From Candidatus Dietzia intestinipullorum (GTDB taxonomy: Bacteria > Actinomycetota > Actinomycetes > Mycobacteriales > Mycobacteriaceae): 64,000 nucleotides of DNA. Positions 30,230-38,230 of this stretch are shown piece after piece. The DNA lies in NCBI GenBank assembly GCA_019119635.1, contig DWWP01000015.1, positions 1 to 64,000 on the forward strand, in the 5' to 3' direction. The position numbers and the translations under genes were made by a program. The number at the start of each line of letters is the position of its first letter. Within the stretch, counting starts at the first letter, position 1. Below the pieces are notes generated by a model, which worked only from the letters and a program-made list of their open reading frames with translations, ran no database searches and was not told the DNA's origin.

Positions 30230-30859
30230 ATGAGCGAGTGGCGAGAGTTCGGACCCGACAGCCTGTCCCCACCGCTCCGGGCTGCTCTGGGCGTGTTTGC
30301 GCAGCACGGATACCACGGCGCCTCGATCCGGAGCATCGCCGAGGCGGCCGGATTGTCGGTGCCCGGTCTCTATCACCACCACCGGTCCAAGCAGGCGATC
30401 CTGGCGGCCGTGGTGGATGCCGCGATGCGGGAGATGATCGAGCACACCAGCGCGGCCGTCGATGACGCCGGGGAGGATCCCGTGTCGCGCTTCGAGAACC
30501 TGGTGGAGTGCCTGGCCCGCTTCCACATGGCCCGGCGTGACCACGCGTTCGTGGCGTCCACCGAGATGCGGAGCATGGCGCCCGACGTCCGGGCCCATCA
30601 CATCGGTCAGCGCGACCGCCAGCAGGCGATGATCGAGGAGACCATCCGGGACGGCGTCGCCTCGGGCGAGTTCTCGTGTGCGTACCCGGAGGACGCCGCC
30701 CGGGCCATCGCCTCCCTGTGCGTGGCGATCGCGACCTGGTACCGGCCGGACGGCCCCGCGACCGCCGACGAGGTGGTGGCCCGCCATCTGGGGTTCGCCC
30801 GCGGCATGGTCGGCGCCGAGACGACCGCGCCCGCCGGGCCCCCCGGAGCGCGCTCCTAA
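30230..30859 (+). CDS. TetR/AcrR family transcriptional regulator
   Basis: A 209-aa regulator. The N-terminal HTH reads ALGVFAQHGYHGASIRSIAEAAGLSVPGLYHHHRSKQAIL, the canonical TetR layout, and the C-terminal ligand-binding domain is helical with FHMARRDHAFVASTEMRS. ATG 30230 is preferred to ATG 30191 because GAGGAG lies 9 nt upstream. Divergent from the catabolic operon and beside a palindromic operator, it is likely the local repressor, released by an acyl-CoA intermediate. Its stop overlaps the convergent downstream gene by 4 bp. Confidence 0.9.
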   Translation: MSEWREFGPDSLSPPLRAALGVFAQHGYHGASIRSIAEAAGLSVPGLYHHHRSKQAILAAVVDAAMREMIEHTSAAVDDAGEDPVSRFENLVECLARFHMARRDHAFVASTEMRSMAPDVRAHHIGQRDRQQAMIEETIRDGVASGEFSCAYPEDAARAIASLCVAIATWYRPDGPATADEVVARHLGFARGMVGAETTAPAGPPGARS

Positions 30860-31593
30860 CGACGCCGCCGGCGCCGCCCCGTGTCCCGCGGACTCCGCCC
30901 CGCCACCTGCGCACCGCGCTGCGATCGCGCCCCGGCCTTCGCCGCCGCCTTGTCCCGAGCGTTGCGCTTTGCCGCCGGCGCCTCAGCCCCGCCGCGGGAC
31001 GTCGACGCGGTGCGCCCGCGGACGATCCCCACGAACTCGTCGATCAGCTCGTCGCCCTCGCGAGCGGGCGACCACGCGATCCCCATCCGCGTGGCCCGTA
31101 CGCCCTCCAGGGGCCGCTCCACCACGTCACGGCGGCTCAGCGAGCGGGCGTACGGCAACGGCAGGACCAGGAGACCGGCCCCGGCCGCGACCACGTCCAC
31201 GGCCCCCGAGACCTCGTCGATGCTCGCGGAGACCGCGTCGACCGGGTCGAGCCACCGCTCGCCCTCGAGGTCCGCCGGGGTCAGGGTCGCGAACGCCGCG
31301 AGCGGGTGGTCCTTCTCCGCGAGCACCGCCATCGTCTCGGTGTACAGCGGCACCCTGAGCAGACCGGGCGGGGCGGACCTCGGGGCGTCGCCGGGCTCCC
31401 GCAGGAAGAGCACGTCGAAGCCGTGGTCCCCCGAACTCTGGGCCAGCCCTGATCGCGGATCACCGACGCGGCGCGCCGAGACCGGCACGTCGGGGCGGCG
31501 TTCGCGCCAACGGGTCAGCCACTTGTCGGGCTGGACGCCGGGGACGAAGCCGACGCGCAGGCGGGGGCCGGTGCCCGCGCTGTGATCGGTCAT
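30856..31593 (-). CDS. Stand-alone LysR-type substrate-binding domain protein
   Basis: A 245-aa protein starting directly with a periplasmic-binding-like fold: RLRVGFVPGVQPDKWLTRW, FDVLFLREP, RVPLYTETMAVLAEKDHPLA, and VVAAGAGLLVLPLPYARSL. These are the effector-domain hallmarks of LysR regulators, but there is no N-terminal HTH and no room for one upstream, since it begins at MTDHSAGTG. The C-terminal 45 residues are very basic (AAKAGARSQRGAQ, ending in a run of Arg), which could contact nucleic acid. Function unknown. It ends convergent with the TetR gene and starts 32 bp from the glyA stop. Confidence 0.75.
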   Translation of the reverse strand: MTDHSAGTGPRLRVGFVPGVQPDKWLTRWRERRPDVPVSARRVGDPRSGLAQSSGDHGFDVLFLREPGDAPRSAPPGLLRVPLYTETMAVLAEKDHPLAAFATLTPADLEGERWLDPVDAVSASIDEVSGAVDVVAAGAGLLVLPLPYARSLSRRDVVERPLEGVRATRMGIAWSPAREGDELIDEFVGIVRGRTASTSRGGAEAPAAKRNARDKAAAKAGARSQRGAQVAGRSPRDTGRRRRRR

Positions 31594-31625
31594 CGGCCCC
31601 CGCCCGTCGTCCCGCGTCGCGGCTC

Positions 31626-32930
31626 TCAGCCCAGGATCTGCCAGTCCTCCAGCCCCTCGTACAGCGGCTTCGCCTTGGCGAGGACGCTCACGCGGTCGCG
31701 CAGCGCGGCGACGTCGGCGTCCTTCCCGCCGGCCAGCGCGGTGCCGATGACGTCGGCGACCTCGCGGAACTCCTCGGCCCCGAATCCGCGGGTGGCCAGC
31801 GCCGGGGTCCCGATCCGCAGGCCCGAGGTGACCATCGGCGGGCGCGGATCGAACGGCACGGCGTTGCGGTTGACCGTGATCCCCACCTCGTGCAGGAGGT
31901 CCTCCGCCTGCTGGCCGTCCAGCTGCGAGTTCCGCAGGTCCACCAGCACGAGGTGGACGTCGGTGCCGCCGGTGAGGACGGAGACGCCCGCGTCCGTGCA
32001 GTCCTGCTCGGTCAGCCGCTCCGCGAGGATCCGAGCGCCCTCCACCGTCCGCTGCTGGCGCTCACGGAACTGCTCGGTGCCGGCGATCTTCATGGCGGTG
32101 GCCTTGGCCGCGATCGCGTGCATGAGCGGGCCGCCCTGCTGCCCCGGGAAGACGGCGGAGTTGAGCTTCTTGAACAGCTCGAGGTCGTTGGTGAGGATCA
32201 TGCCCGAGCGGGGCCCGCCCAGCGTCTTGTGCACCGTCGTGGACACGACGTCGGCGTACGGCACCGGGCTGGGGTGCAGGCCCGCGGCCACCAGGCCCGC
32301 GAAGTGGGCCATGTCCACCCAGAGCTTGGCGCCCACCTCGTCGGCGATCGCGCGGAACGCCGCGAAATCCTGGGTGCGCGGGTAGGCGGACCACCCGGCG
32401 ATGAGGACGTCCGGCTTCTCCGCCAGCGCCATCTCGCGGACCGTGTCCATGTCCACCTGCATGGTCTCCGCGTCGACCTCGTAGGCCACCACGTCGTAGA
32501 GCTTGCCCGAGAAGTTGAGCTTCATCCCGTGCGTCAGGTGGCCGCCGTGTGCCAGCGACAGTCCCATGATCTTGGAGCCGGGAGCGGCCAGCGCCATGAG
32601 CACGGCGGCGTTGGCCTGCGCGCCCGCGTGCGGCTGCACGTTGGCGTACTTCGCACCGAAGACCTCCTTGGCGCGGTCGCGCGCGAGGTTCTCCACCACG
32701 TCCACGTGCTCACAGCCGCCGTAGTAGCGACGCCCCGGATAGCCCTCGGCGTACTTGTTGGTCAGCACCGACCCCTGCGCCTGGAGCACCGAGCGCGGCA
32801 CGAAGTTCTCCGAGGCGATCATCTCGAGGGTGTCCCGCTGCCGGGCCAGCTCGCCCGCCATCGCCTGGGCGACCTCCGGGTCCAGCTCGGACAGAGAGGC
32901 GGAGAACACGTCGGTATTCGGGTCGGTCAT
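31626..32930 (-). CDS. glyA: Serine hydroxymethyltransferase
   Basis: PLP enzyme interconverting serine and glycine with tetrahydrofolate, the main source of one-carbon units. The 434-aa protein shows [20 protein letters not shown], the PLP-lysine motif [14 protein letters not shown] and [16 protein letters not shown] 32930 is preceded by GAGGAG. The track adds 43 codons that lack homology. Divergent from coaA over 167 bp, in which I see no riboswitch or other clear element. Confidence 0.96.
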   Translation of the reverse strand: MTDPNTDVFSASLSELDPEVAQAMAGELARQRDTLEMIASENFVPRSVLQAQGSVLTNKYAEGYPGRRYYGGCEHVDVVENLARDRAKEVFGAKYANVQPHAGAQANAAVLMALAAPGSKIMGLSLAHGGHLTHGMKLNFSGKLYDVVAYEVDAETMQVDMDTVREMALAEKPDVLIAGWSAYPRTQDFAAFRAIADEVGAKLWVDMAHFAGLVAAGLHPSPVPYADVVSTTVHKTLGGPRSGMILTNDLELFKKLNSAVFPGQQGGPLMHAIAAKATAMKIAGTEQFRERQQRTVEGARILAERLTEQDCTDAGVSVLTGGTDVHLVLVDLRNSQLDGQQAEDLLHEVGITVNRNAVPFDPRPPMVTSGLRIGTPALATRGFGAEEFREVADVIGTALAGGKDADVAALRDRVSVLAKAKPLYEGLEDWQILG

Positions 32931-33097
32931 CGGTGCAGCTCCTCGCGTGTGGGCGTTCGCGACGGGGATCACGGGCAGGCCACTGAACACCTCGTCGTCG
33001 TCGACCCTCAGTCTAGTGCCCCCGCACCCGGGCTCCGCTTCCGCGTGATCGCCTGCCACAATCAGCGCATGGACTACGGCACCCCGAGGGCTCGGCC

Positions 33098-34030
33098 GTG
33101 AGCAGACATTCCGGCGACTACTCCCCCTACGTCGAGTTCGACCGTCGCAGCTGGCGACGCCTCCGACGCGCGATGCCCATGGTGCTCACCGAGCATGACC
33201 TCGAGGGGCTGCGCGGACTGGGCGAGCACCTGGACCTCGACGAGATCGCGGAGATCTACCTCCCCCTCAGCCGGCTCATCCACCTCCAGGTGGCCGCGCG
33301 GCACCGGCTCTTCCAATCCACGAACCTCTTCCTCGGCGAGGCCGAAGACGCCCCGATGCCGTTCGTGATCGGGGTGGCCGGCTCCGTGGCGGTGGGCAAA
33401 TCCACCTCCGCGCGTGTGCTGCGGGCACTGCTCACCCGGTGGGACTCCCACCCCCGCGTGGACCTCATCACCACCGACGGCTTCCTCTACCCCAACCGCG
33501 AACTGCAGCGTCGGCAGATCATGCACCGCAAGGGCTACCCGGAGTCCTACGACCGCCGGGCCCTGCTGAGGTTCGTCACCGAGGTCAAGTCCGGAGCGCC
33601 CGTCGTCCGCGCGCCGGTGTACTCGCACACCAAATACGACATCGTCCCTAACGAGCACATCGAGGTCCGGCGCCCGGACATCCTCATCGTCGAGGGACTC
33701 AACGTCCTGCAGACCGGTCCCCGGCTCATGGTGTCGGACCTGTTCGACTTCTCGCTCTACGTGGACGCCAAGATCGACGACATCGAGAACTGGTACATCG
33801 AGCGGTTCCTCGAGTTGCGCAGCACATCCTTCTCGAACCCGCACTCGCACTTCGCGCACTACGCCGACCTGTCCGACCAGGCGGCCCGACTGGCCGCGAG
33901 CGAGATCTGGAACTCCATCAACCGGCCCAACCTCGTGGAGAACATCCTGCCCACGCGGCCGCGCGCGACCCTGGTACTGCGCAAGAACTCCGACCACTCG
34001 ATCCAGCGCCTGCGCCTGCGCAAGATCTGA
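33098..34030 (+). CDS. coaA: Type I pantothenate kinase
   Basis: First enzyme of CoA biosynthesis, phosphorylating pantothenate. The 310-aa protein has P-loop [17 protein letters not shown] at about 93-109, [26 protein letters not shown] and the pantothenate-site element [12 protein letters not shown], and ends in RLRLRKI. The GTG start at 33098 gives the normal N-terminus ([15 protein letters not shown]). Right after its stop, in the same frame, lies a fragment of an unrelated HIT-family gene. Confidence 0.96.
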   Translation: MSRHSGDYSPYVEFDRRSWRRLRRAMPMVLTEHDLEGLRGLGEHLDLDEIAEIYLPLSRLIHLQVAARHRLFQSTNLFLGEAEDAPMPFVIGVAGSVAVGKSTSARVLRALLTRWDSHPRVDLITTDGFLYPNRELQRRQIMHRKGYPESYDRRALLRFVTEVKSGAPVVRAPVYSHTKYDIVPNEHIEVRRPDILIVEGLNVLQTGPRLMVSDLFDFSLYVDAKIDDIENWYIERFLELRSTSFSNPHSHFAHYADLSDQAARLAASEIWNSINRPNLVENILPTRPRATLVLRKNSDHSIQRLRLRKI

Positions 34031-34033
34031 GCC

Positions 34034-34147
34034 CGCGCGGCGGCCCTGGGCAAGGCCGTCCTCCAGGGATTCGGGGCGTCACGTGCCGGCTACCTCATCG
34101 CCGGCTTCGAGGTCCCGCACACGCACATCCACGTCTTCCCCGCCAAC
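34034..34147 (+). pseudogene. Remnant of a HIT-family hydrolase gene
   Basis: Frame +2 directly after the coaA stop reads [20 protein letters not shown] followed by [14 protein letters not shown]. The H-T-H-I-H-V-F is the histidine triad that defines HIT nucleotide hydrolases. The N-terminal two thirds of the gene and the part after PAN are missing. There is no start codon. The fragment ends where a 53-bp palindrome begins. It is not in the ORF track. The gene was probably lost by deletion or by insertion of the palindromic element. Confidence 0.75.
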
Positions 34148-34151
34148 CCCG

Positions 34152-34204
34152 ACCCTCGCGGTGCGCTGCCGGATTGGTCCAATCCGCCAGCGCACCGCGA
34201 GGGT
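34152..34204. repeat. 53-bp near-perfect palindrome
   Basis: Centred on T34178, 26-bp arms pair with a single c/c mismatch: accctcgcggtgcgctg, then cggattgg, t, ccaatccg, and cagcgcaccgcgagggt. It directly follows the HIT remnant. It could form a very stable cruciform or RNA hairpin. There is no T-tract, so a simple terminator is less likely than a palindromic mobile or repeat element. Confidence 0.85.
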
Positions 34205-34289
34205 CCGCGTACAAACCCGCAACGCGCCCCGGAGGGTGCCACTCCAGCGCGCTCGCCGCCCCCGCACTGACCGAAACCCGTGACAATCG

Positions 34290-34335
34290 TTGACGCCCCC
34301 GTCGGTCCAATGGTTAACTACTCGAGTAACTAACC
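34290..34335 (+). promoter_or_regulatory. Promoter and palindromic operator of the first GntR-ABC operon
   Basis: TTGACG (34290-34295) and TTAACT (34314-34319) form a -35/-10 pair with 18-bp spacing. The -10 lies in the 24-bp palindrome ggttaactactcgagtaac..taacc (34312-34335), which has 20 of 24 bases symmetric around CTCGAG. An operator placed like this suits autorepression by the downstream YtrA-type regulator. Confidence 0.65.
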
Positions 34336-34359
34336 GACCAACCGAAGGGGGTGGCGCCC

Positions 34360-34722
34360 GTGGATGACGGCAGACCGCTCTTCGTGCAGATCGCCGTACA
34401 GATCGAGGCCTCGGTCCTGGACGGCTCCCTCGCGGAGGGCGAACGCGCGCCGTCGACCAACGAACTCGCGAGCTTCCACCGCATCAATCCGGCCACCGCG
34501 GCCAAGGGGATCAATCTCCTCGTGGATCGCGGCATCCTCGTCAAACGTAGAGGCCTGGGGATGTTCGTCGCCGAGGGTGCCCGGGACCTATTGCGAGGAG
34601 AACGACAGCAGCGCTTCGCGGATCACTTCGTCGCCCCGATGCTCGCCGAGGCCCGTGCCATCGGGCTGAGCCCGGAGGACGTCGTCGACCTGATCCGCAC
34701 CCACCAACCACTTCCCCGGTGA
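34360..34722 (+). CDS. GntR family regulator, YtrA subfamily
   Basis: A 120-aa winged-helix repressor. PLFVQIAVQIEASVLDGSLAEGERAPSTNELASFHRINPATAAKGINLLVDRGILVKRRGLGMFV is the GntR DNA-binding domain, followed by a short helical tail (DHFVAPMLAEARAIGLSPEDVVDLI), the mark of the YtrA subgroup, which usually controls adjacent ABC transporters. GTG 34360 is chosen because GAAGGGGG is then 7 nt upstream. The track GTG 34351 would lie inside that site. First gene of a three-gene operon. Confidence 0.88.
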   Translation: MDDGRPLFVQIAVQIEASVLDGSLAEGERAPSTNELASFHRINPATAAKGINLLVDRGILVKRRGLGMFVAEGARDLLRGERQQRFADHFVAPMLAEARAIGLSPEDVVDLIRTHQPLPR

Positions 34723-34736
34723 AGGAGAAGGCGTCC

Positions 34737-35678
34737 ATGAACAACGCCGTCGAGGTCACAGACCTCACACGCAGACACAAGTCCTCCATTGCACTCGACG
34801 GCGTGAGCGTGTCGCTGCAGGACGGGGTCATCCACGGCCTTCTCGGCCGCAACGGCGCCGGCAAGACCTCGCTCATGTCGATCGCGTCAGGCCAGGACTG
34901 GCCCACCTCGGGCACGGTCACGGTCTTCGGCGACCGCCCACACGAGAACGAACACGTACTCCCCCGCATCTGCTTTGTCCGCGAGGACCAGAAGTACATC
35001 GAGGACTCGTACGCACGCCACGCGTTCGCGGCAGCCGCCATGGCCTTCCCGAATTGGGACGAGGCTTTGGCCGACCGCCTGGCCCGGGACTTCGGGATTC
35101 CGCAGAAGACGCGCATCAAGAAGATGTCGCGTGGCCAGCGGTCGGCGGTCGCGGTGACCATCGGGATCGCCTCCCGCGCCGACGTCACCTTCTTCGACGA
35201 GCCCTACATGGGCCTGGACGCCGTCGCCCGGCAGTTGTTCTACGACCGACTGCTCTCCGACTACGCCGAGCACCCCCGCACCATCGTCCTGTCCTCCCAC
35301 CTCATCGACGAGATCGCGCACCTGATCGAGAACGTGGTGCTCATCGACCGCGGCCGGATCATGCTCGACGAGCCTGTCGACGAGCTGCGGGGACGCGCGG
35401 TCACGCTCATCGGCGCCGAGGACACCGTCCGCGAGCTCACCGACTTCCGGCAGGTCCTGCACTCCGAGTCCCTGGGCCGCATGGCCAGGACCACCGTGCT
35501 GGGCGCGCTGGAGGATCACGAGCAGGAACGCGCCCGAGCCCGCGGGGTCGAGGTACTCCCGGTGTCCCTGCAGCAGCTGATCGTCCACCTGACGTCCGGC
35601 GCCGGAACCGACGGGTCGGAGCCCGGTGACGCGGCGGCAGCCCATCTCACCCGCACTGACTCGGAGGTCGCATCATGA
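34737..35678 (+). CDS. ABC transporter ATP-binding protein
   Basis: A 313-aa ATPase with Walker A GRNGAGKTS, Q-loop region FVREDQKY, a divergent signature KMSRGQRSA, Walker B VTFFDEPYMGLD and the H-loop LSSHLIDE. An extra domain of 90 residues follows the ATPase core. ATG 34737 has AAGGAGAAGG upstream; the GTG at 34719 would overlap the GntR stop. It pairs with the downstream permease through an ATGA overlap. Such YtrA-linked exporters often respond to cell-envelope antibiotics. The substrate is unknown. Confidence 0.88.
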   Translation: MNNAVEVTDLTRRHKSSIALDGVSVSLQDGVIHGLLGRNGAGKTSLMSIASGQDWPTSGTVTVFGDRPHENEHVLPRICFVREDQKYIEDSYARHAFAAAAMAFPNWDEALADRLARDFGIPQKTRIKKMSRGQRSAVAVTIGIASRADVTFFDEPYMGLDAVARQLFYDRLLSDYAEHPRTIVLSSHLIDEIAHLIENVVLIDRGRIMLDEPVDELRGRAVTLIGAEDTVRELTDFRQVLHSESLGRMARTTVLGALEDHEQERARARGVEVLPVSLQQLIVHLTSGAGTDGSEPGDAAAAHLTRTDSEVAS

Positions 35679-36448
35679 GCGCCACCACCACCGCCGGCCC
35701 GGCCGCCGGCACCGCCCCCGCCACGTGGGCGTCGCGGATCCCGGCCGCGTTCCGGCTACAGTTCGTCGTCTCCAGCAACTTCCTGTTCGTCCCCGCCGTC
35801 GTGTTCGTTCTGGTCTGGGCGATCGCGATCGGGGTCACACTGTGGGTCCACGAGCTCGCCGACGGTCGCGTTCCGGCCGAGGAGCCGATGTACGGCGGCG
35901 CCTCCCAGGCCGCGGTGTGGACGCTGGGGTTCATGGCCGCGTACACGGTCACGCAGACACTGCCGTTCGCCATGGCGCTCAGCTTCAGCCGCCGGACGTT
36001 CGTCGTGGGCGCGTACCTGGCGTTCGCGGCGGTGTCGGTGGGATTCGGCGTGGCGTACACAGCCGCAGCCTGGATCGAGCGGGTGACCGACGGGTTCGGC
36101 ATCCACGCCTACCAGTTCGACCTGCCGTTCATGACCGCCGGTCACGGCCTGCCCGGGGCGGGCCTGCTCGCCGCGACGCTGACCTTCGCTGTCATGGTCG
36201 TGGCCTTCCTTGTTGCCGCGGTGTTCCGTCGCGTCTCGGTCCTGAGCTTCTGGACACTGACCATAGCGATCGGGGCCGCGCTCGCCGCGGCGGTGCTCCT
36301 GCTGGTCCAGAACGTCGGATGGTCCGCGATCGGGGAATGGTTCACGGCGCAGACGGCGCTGACCGGCTCGGCGTACTTCCTCGGTGTCGCCGCGGTCGCC
36401 GCCGTGCTCGGATACCTGGCCCTGCGCAGGGCGACCCCGGTGAGCTGA
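35675..36448 (+). CDS. ABC transporter permease
   Basis: A 257-aa membrane protein with six predicted helices (FLFVPAVVFVLVWAIAIGVTLWV, AAVWTLGFMAAYTVTQTLPFAMALSF, and four more) and no ATPase motif. The SFSRRTFVVGAYLAF loop is seen in YtrC/D-type permeases. It starts as ATGA with the ATPase stop, so the two subunits are coupled. Likely an integral part of the same exporter. Confidence 0.82.
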   Translation: MSATTTAGPAAGTAPATWASRIPAAFRLQFVVSSNFLFVPAVVFVLVWAIAIGVTLWVHELADGRVPAEEPMYGGASQAAVWTLGFMAAYTVTQTLPFAMALSFSRRTFVVGAYLAFAAVSVGFGVAYTAAAWIERVTDGFGIHAYQFDLPFMTAGHGLPGAGLLAATLTFAVMVVAFLVAAVFRRVSVLSFWTLTIAIGAALAAAVLLLVQNVGWSAIGEWFTAQTALTGSAYFLGVAAVAAVLGYLALRRATPVS

Positions 36449-36467
36449 CGGGCACCGCCGTACCCGG

Positions 36468-37544
36468 CTACTGCGGCGCCGCGCAGATCGCCCCGGGCGG
36501 CACACCGCGGCGACGCAGTTCGCGCTCGGCCCGCTCGAGCCCACCGTGTTCGAGGGCGGCCAGCGTGCTGCGGCCGGACCAGACCGGGCGCCCGAAGCGG
36601 CTCACCTCGACGTCCAGCTCACTGGCCAGGTGCTCGATCGCGCCCGCGGTGTTGCGCCCCTCCGACGGCAGTGGCACGGGCAGGACGTGGGCCCGCCCGA
36701 GCGGTGCCCGGCCGGTCACGCGGACCCGCCAGCCGTAGCCGCGCCCGTCGAGCAGCCAGTGGTCGTCGGCCACGTCGGCCCTCACCGGGGACAGGCCCGG
36801 GTTGCCCAGCCGCAGGACCCGCCCGTCGGGCAGTCGCACCACGAGTGCGGTCACCTCGGTGTGCACCGGCCCGGCGTAGACCTGCCCGCCGGCGAACGCC
36901 ACGACCGCCCCCGGATCGGCGAACCCGTGCGCCTGCCCCCACCACCACGAGCCCGGGAACCCCTCGCGGCCCCAGTTCTTCTCGCCGTAGACGTCGGCAC
37001 CGTCGAACTCCCACCGCTCGCCGTCGAGCTCGGCCCAGCCGCGTGCGGACCCGCCAAGCAGCCACGGGTGCCAGTACTGGTTGAGCCCCGGGATCACCTG
37101 CGCCGCGCTCGAGCCACCGACCAGCGGGTTCGGCCAGGGCACCGGGTCGGTCACCGTCACGTGCAGCCGCGCGCCCTCGCCCAGGTCCACCCGCACCCCG
37201 TCGGCGTCGTAGTGGAACAGCTCACCGGACCGGGCGCCCAGCCTGTCGGGGTCGGCCCAGCCGTGCGGCGCGGCCTCGACCCGCAGGGACGACGACAGAG
37301 GTGACGACGACGAGGTCCGCGCGCCCTCTCCCGCAGCTCCGCCGATCGCGTGCGACCCCAGCCCGAGCGTGGCCCAGTGCCCCTCCGGCCCCCGGTTGAC
37401 GCCGATGAGCGCGATCACGACCCGCCCGCGCTCGTGATCGGTCACCCGGAGGAAGTAGCCCTCCATCGCCACCCCGTGCGCGCGCAGCGGGTCGCCGAGG
37501 GGCGGGTCCGCCCCGCTCGCTCGGTAGCGTCGCACCAGGCTCAT
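36468..37544 (-). CDS. Tocopherol cyclase-like family protein
   Basis: A 358-aa protein with the Trp/Gly-rich beta-structure of the tocopherol-cyclase-like family: MEGYFLRVTD, LIGVNRG, NQYWHPWLLGGSARGWAELDGERWEF, YGEKNWGREGFPGSWWWGQAHGF and VYAGPVHTEVTALVVRLPDG. In plants the homologue makes the chromanol ring. Bacterial members are uncharacterised, so no activity should be assumed. ATG 37544 (MSLVRRYRASG) is chosen where homology begins. A start at 37580 is possible. Convergent with the ABC permease gene. Confidence 0.7.
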   Translation of the reverse strand: MSLVRRYRASGADPPLGDPLRAHGVAMEGYFLRVTDHERGRVVIALIGVNRGPEGHWATLGLGSHAIGGAAGEGARTSSSSPLSSSLRVEAAPHGWADPDRLGARSGELFHYDADGVRVDLGEGARLHVTVTDPVPWPNPLVGGSSAAQVIPGLNQYWHPWLLGGSARGWAELDGERWEFDGADVYGEKNWGREGFPGSWWWGQAHGFADPGAVVAFAGGQVYAGPVHTEVTALVVRLPDGRVLRLGNPGLSPVRADVADDHWLLDGRGYGWRVRVTGRAPLGRAHVLPVPLPSEGRNTAGAIEHLASELDVEVSRFGRPVWSGRSTLAALEHGGLERAERELRRRGVPPGAICAAPQ

Positions 37545-37738
37545 GCCCCAACCGTCGCACAGTCCGGGCGGCCTCTCCATCGAAAAGACGGTTCCGCAGG
37601 CCCGCCTCCCGGGCGACCTGTGTGAGACGCCCTTCTGGACGGGCGGCTCGACCTGGACGGGGCGTTTCCGGCCGACTGTGGCGGCACATAGGGTGGAGCC
37701 GTGAACCTCTCCCGCCCCGCACTCCCGGACCCCACCGC

Positions 37739-38230
37739 ATGACCGCCGCGCAGACCGGACTCGGCCTGCGCCCACCACGTGAGCGCGTGGACCTTCGCTG
37801 CCGGCGCTGGTGGACGGCACAGGTGGCGATCTGGATGGTGGCGCCCGTCCCGGTCCTGCTCGTGGCGACGTTCTTCACGCCCGTGTTCGTCCTGGTCGCC
37901 GCGATCTGGGTGGTGGCGGCCATCGCCGCGCTGGTCGTGGTGCCCCGCGTGCGGTGGGCGATCCACCGCTGGGAGGCCACCGACCAGGCCATCTACAGCC
38001 GTAGTGGCTTGTTCTGGGAGGAGTGGCGGGCCGCTCCCCTGTCCCGGGTCCAGACGGTCGACAAGACGCGCGGGCCGCTGCAGCGGCTGTTCGGACTGGC
38101 GACGGTCGTGGTGACCACGGCCTCGTCCAAGGGCGCGGTCCGCATCAGCGCCCTGGACGCCGACGCGGCCGAGGAGATGGTCGACCGACTCACCCTGCTC
38201 GCCGAGGACGACCAGCGGGACGCCACATGA
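37739..38230 (+). CDS. PH domain-containing membrane protein (YdbS/DUF304-like)
   Basis: A 163-aa protein with two adjacent membrane helices (AIWMVAPVPVLLVATFFTPVFVLVAAIWVVAAIAALVVV in outline) followed by a bacterial PH domain: YSRSGLFWEEWRAAPLSRVQTVDKTRGPLQRLFGLATVVVTTASSKGAVRISALD. It pairs with the larger PH protein downstream through an ATGA overlap, the arrangement of Bacillus YdbS-YdbT. That pair is linked to envelope stress. Function here unknown. Confidence 0.82.
   Translation: MTAAQTGLGLRPPRERVDLRCRRWWTAQVAIWMVAPVPVLLVATFFTPVFVLVAAIWVVAAIAALVVVPRVRWAIHRWEATDQAIYSRSGLFWEEWRAAPLSRVQTVDKTRGPLQRLFGLATVVVTTASSKGAVRISALDADAAEEMVDRLTLLAEDDQRDAT

Noticed and set aside
32931-33097. Riboswitch in the glyA-coaA divergent region
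   Set aside because: No paired conserved core such as glycine or SAM-type elements could be recognised in 167 bp.
34083-34310. Small ORFs on both strands reading through the 53-bp palindrome
   Set aside because: They share the same residues because the DNA is palindromic; there is no evidence of translation.
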